This document shows positions 43,570 through 46,026 of a stretch of 46,026 nt of DNA, piece after piece. The position numbers were made by a program, and so were the translations under genes. The notes below the pieces were generated by a model. It did not search any database. It saw only the letters and a list, made by a program, of their open reading frames with translations, and had not been told where the DNA came from. The stretch's first letter is position 1; the number at the start of each line of letters is the position of its first letter. Source of the DNA: Bacteroidaceae bacterium (lineage in GTDB: Bacteria > Bacteroidota > Bacteroidia > Bacteroidales > Bacteroidaceae); NCBI GenBank assembly GCA_017453465.1, contig JAFTEV010000034.1, positions 1 to 46,026 of the forward strand. The letters are read 5' to 3'.

Positions 43570-45684
43570 ATGAAAGTAAAATCTATCATAGCATGTGGCT
43601 TGCTCCTGCTCGGAGTGGGAGCAGCCACAACCTCTTGCGAGGATATGCTCACGGCAGAGAACAATCTCGTCACTACCAACCTCGCACCACAGGATACAGT
43701 ATATCAGATGATGGGTATTCTGCAGCGTATGCAGAAGTTGGCCGACCGCACCATTCTGCTGGGCGAAGTCCGTGCCGACCTCGTCGAGGTTGACCCCATC
43801 CACGCCTCTTCCGACATTCAGCAGTTGGCCAGCAACACAATCTCCACCGAGAACACCTACAACTCGCCAGCCGAATACTACAGCGTCATCAACTCCTGCA
43901 ACATCTACTTGGCTTACGTCGATTCGCTCTACAAGATTTATGGCGACTTCTACTACGAGAAAGAGATTTGCGCCACCAAGTGCTTCCGCGCATGGTGCTA
44001 CCTGGAGCTGACAAAGGTCTATGGCGAAGTGCCCTTCGTGACCGAGCCTGTCCTTTCAGCCGAAGCTGCCGACCAGATTGTGTCTTCAAGTGAAAAGGCC
44101 GACATGCTCAAGGTGCTCAACTTCTCCATCCAGGACCTGGCCAAGTATCCCTACATGCCGAAGAACGATGCCCTGCGTCCACGCTACGGTAACCAGAAGT
44201 GGAACGACATCACCTGGAACAACTTCTTCATTCCCGTCCGTGCCCTCCTGGGCGAACTCTACCTCTGGCGAGGCTCTGTCACGGGCAATCAGGAAGACTA
44301 CAAGAATGCCGTCCGCATGTATCACGACTACTTCTGCTATCCTGGCGAAGAAATCTCCACAGGCTACAACCCCGTGGTTTGGGCAACTACCGACTTCAAC
44401 ATCTCGGTGGATGATTACTCAATGATGGAGTTTTACGTTTCTGCCAACAACGCAGGTGTTCTGCCGCTCGACTCTGTTGCATACTTTGGCAATACCTCCG
44501 ACCTCCGCGCCGTGTTCAACTCGCAGTATAGCAACAACTACTATCCCGCAGTTTCACCCTCGCAGCGCATTCGCGACATCTCCAAGGCACAACGCTACTG
44601 CTACTACAACTATCTTGTAAAGGCAGACACCATCTATGCTTCTACCAACCCCAACGACTACGACAATTCTATCAAGGTCGGCGACCTCCGCCTTTCGGCT
44701 GTTTACAACACAGAGAGCAACATTGCCGAAGCGCGCTACAACGGCAACGTCAACTCCATGAAGAACTTCATCAGCAAGTGGACAGAAGGTGACATGAGAC
44801 TTTCCACCGACCGTCGCCAGTCCTACATTCCTTACTATCGCAACAACATCCTCTACCTCCACATGGCCGAGGCACTCAACCTCGCAGGCTTCCCCGAAAC
44901 CGCATTTGCAGTCCTTGCCTACGGAATCACCAACGATGTTTTGGACGACCGCTCCATCATCTCGCAGGATGAGTTCGACCGTCTTTGCGAAATCAAGTCT
45001 TACGGATTCTCCCTCTCCGAACCCCTCTATGCCGTCGATGCAGAACTCAACGGCAAGACCAACAGCTCATTCGTCATCTGGCCATCCAACATCTTCGAGA
45101 ACATCGAGAAGGTGGGCCGCACGAAGCAGGGAGGCGGCTATCCCACAACGACAGTCATAGTCAATGGTCGTCTCCAGACACACTTCCAGCAGGGCATCCA
45201 CTCTATTGGCTCTGGCGATACCGAGTTCAACAAGTACTACCAGCTCAACACCGACGAGGTGAGCAGCGGCATCACTCCTGAGCCAGAAGTCCCAGTCTAT
45301 GCAGAAGTGCCCAAACTGACTAAGAGGTCAACCCACGAAGACTCGCTTGCAGCTCAGGCCATCATTGATGCCAACGAAGCCCTGAAGGTTCAGTACGAAG
45401 CAGACCTCGCAACCGTACAGGCTGCCAACGCTACCTACCTTGCTTCAGCTCCCGTGCGTGCACTTCGCCAAGCCCACGTCCGCCAGCTCATCCTCGAAGA
45501 GGAAGCCCTGGAAGGCATGTTCGAAGGTCTCCGTTTCTACGACCTCCTTCGCTACCAGATGCAGGACGGCAAGGTTTCAGGCTCATCAGCAACCATCACG
45601 CTCCCGGCCTTCATTACAACCAACTACGGAGCCACCCCGAAGATGGAAGGCAAGCCCTGGTACCTGCCACTGCCCAAACGCTAA
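43570..45684 (+). CDS. SusD-like surface lipoprotein, second pair
   Basis: The 704-residue protein has a lipobox with Cys23 (TTSC) and EDML after it. It keeps the SusD layout: an N-terminal YNSPAEYYSVINSCNIYLAY helix pair, KCFRAWCYLELTKVYGEVPF, ALLGELYLWRG and the C-terminal LILEEEALEGMFEGLRFYDLLRY. It is about 100 residues longer than common SusD proteins, mostly in the region after residue 480, with an Ala/Glu-rich helical insert (about 590-635). Last gene of the operon; a terminator lies about 56 bp downstream. Confidence 0.92.
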   Translation: MKVKSIIACGLLLLGVGAATTSCEDMLTAENNLVTTNLAPQDTVYQMMGILQRMQKLADRTILLGEVRADLVEVDPIHASSDIQQLASNTISTENTYNSPAEYYSVINSCNIYLAYVDSLYKIYGDFYYEKEICATKCFRAWCYLELTKVYGEVPFVTEPVLSAEAADQIVSSSEKADMLKVLNFSIQDLAKYPYMPKNDALRPRYGNQKWNDITWNNFFIPVRALLGELYLWRGSVTGNQEDYKNAVRMYHDYFCYPGEEISTGYNPVVWATTDFNISVDDYSMMEFYVSANNAGVLPLDSVAYFGNTSDLRAVFNSQYSNNYYPAVSPSQRIRDISKAQRYCYYNYLVKADTIYASTNPNDYDNSIKVGDLRLSAVYNTESNIAEARYNGNVNSMKNFISKWTEGDMRLSTDRRQSYIPYYRNNILYLHMAEALNLAGFPETAFAVLAYGITNDVLDDRSIISQDEFDRLCEIKSYGFSLSEPLYAVDAELNGKTNSSFVIWPSNIFENIEKVGRTKQGGGYPTTTVIVNGRLQTHFQQGIHSIGSGDTEFNKYYQLNTDEVSSGITPEPEVPVYAEVPKLTKRSTHEDSLAAQAIIDANEALKVQYEADLATVQAANATYLASAPVRALRQAHVRQLILEEEALEGMFEGLRFYDLLRYQMQDGKVSGSSATITLPAFITTNYGATPKMEGKPWYLPLPKR

Positions 45685-45740
45685 CCTCCCCACGATTCTA
45701 AACCACTTTAGCTGCTAACGCAGCACACCCCATTCGAAGT

Positions 45741-45786
45741 CCAAGCACCTTAAAGGTTCGCCCTTTAACTGCTTGGGCTTCTTTTT
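45741..45786 (+). terminator. intrinsic terminator of the FAS1/SusCD operon
   Basis: CCAAGCA (45741-45747) with an inner TTAAAGG pairs with CCCTTTAA and TGCTTGG (45770-45776) around a TTCG tetraloop; a small internal mismatch remains. CTTCTTTTTG follows. A strong stem with a T run in the right place after the last susD. Confidence 0.82.
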
Positions 45787-45787
45787 G

Positions 45788-45905
45788 TCTGCCCTCTCCA
45801 TCCCCTCCCGCAGTTCTCTCCGCCCCCTCCCATCCCCTCCCGTTCCCACCCCCAAATCCCGCCCAAACCGCCCCCACTTCCCTCCCGACTTTCTCCCGCT
45901 CCAGA
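45788..45905 (-). repeat. C-rich tract (G-rich on the minus strand)
   Basis: Runs of three to five C recur throughout. On the minus strand the segment reads GGGAGGGGATGGGAGGG in one part, which closely resembles GGGACGGGGATGGGAGGG in the left tract near 19345-19365. It faces inward, next to the right palindrome, as the left tract does, but on the opposite strand. Confidence 0.7.
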
Positions 45906-45907
45906 CA

Positions 45908-46002
45908 AAAGTTCACTCATCGGCGTTGTTTTCAAAAACAACGCCGATGTTTCCAGAAACAACGAACGTTGTTTCTACAAACAACGCCGTTGCGTCAACT
46001 TT
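45908..46002. repeat. nearly palindromic element, right copy
   Basis: It is 95 nt long, exactly like the left copy, and aligns with it without gaps at 81 of 95 positions by hand count. The right end (45979-46002) is the exact complement of the left end of the left copy (19087-19110). The inner hairpin is 15 bp with a CA loop (45918-45932 with 45935-45949); its third base pair is T-A where the left copy has A-T, a compensatory change. Confidence 0.9.
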
Positions 46003-46026
46003 CCTTGCAAGACAGGGAAGAAACCC

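Larger units (their letters stand above)
45685..46026. other. non-coding right boundary of the accessory block
   Basis: No gene. It holds the operon terminator, a C-rich tract and the second copy of the 95-nt palindrome, and runs to the window edge. Two short minus-strand frames over the C-rich tract are low-complexity and not convincing. Confidence 0.8.

Noticed and set aside
45698-45962. Minus-strand frames over the C-rich tract (Gly/Glu/Trp-rich)
   Set aside because: Low-complexity translation of the G-rich strand, no start signal, no family resemblance.
19079-46010. Classical insertion sequence or integrative element bounded by the palindromes
   Set aside because: No transposase, integrase, tRNA attachment site or target duplication is visible, so only the repeat pair itself is reported.

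Overview
The window looks like a Bacteroidales chromosome, most likely a Prevotella/Segatella-type member of the Prevotellaceae. The reasons are: promoters of the Bacteroidetes type (TTTG, about 19-20 nt, TAnnTTTG); a fused str/S10/spc/alpha ribosomal cluster that lacks tuf and adk; zinc-free S14, S4 and L36; SusC/SusD pairs; and secreted proteins ending in the Prevotella-style 'GIYIVNGKK' tail. Every gene I can support lies on the + strand. The long minus-strand ORFs are shadows.

Region 1 (1-18949) is core genome. After the last 32 codons of an unidentified gene comes a promoter with a ~290-nt leader, then rpsL-rpsG-fusA. The S10-spc-alpha cluster follows without a visible terminator: rpsJ-rplC-rplD-rplW-rplB-rpsS-rplV-rpsC-rplP-rpmC-rpsQ-rplN-rplX-rplE-rpsN-rpsH-rplF-rplR-rpsE-rpmD-rplO-secY-map-infA-rpmJ-rpsM-rpsK-rpsD-rpoA-rplQ. 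It closes with a strong intrinsic terminator. Wide, structured gaps (before rpsL, between fusA and rpsJ, before rpsH, before rpsD) are candidate ribosomal-protein feedback sites. Three genes (rplW, rplF, rpmD) have strong Shine-Dalgarno sequences, which is unusual for this phylum.

Region 2 (about 18950-46026) is accessory. It begins with a 95-nt nearly palindromic element followed by a G-rich tract and ends with a C-rich tract followed by a second 95-nt copy (81/95 identical by hand alignment). Between them are: a secreted multidomain GH43 arabinanase with a C-terminal dockerin-like EF-hand pair (19528-22467); an orphan RelB-like antitoxin; a 915-bp non-coding region with two large inverted repeats made of 10-11-bp phased ATTCATGG units, a near-perfect promoter and a ~465-nt leader that contains a terminator-like hairpin; a 1163-aa secreted multi-module protein; a 68-aa small protein; and a seven-gene operon.

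The operon is FAS1 - SusC - SusD - FAS1 - FAS1 - SusC - SusD (27909-45684). Its genes are separated by 2-20 nt. Its promoter carries a perfect 9+9 palindrome between the -33 and -7 elements, and an intrinsic terminator follows the last gene. It encodes two different outer-membrane SusCD transporters and three fasciclin-repeat surface lipoproteins, but no glycoside hydrolase, protease or local regulator. The arabinanase upstream may supply substrate, but that link is only inferred from proximity. The most promising undescribed items are this FAS1/double-SusCD operon, the paired palindrome/G-tract elements at the ends of the block, and the structured leader or ncRNA at 23228-23575.
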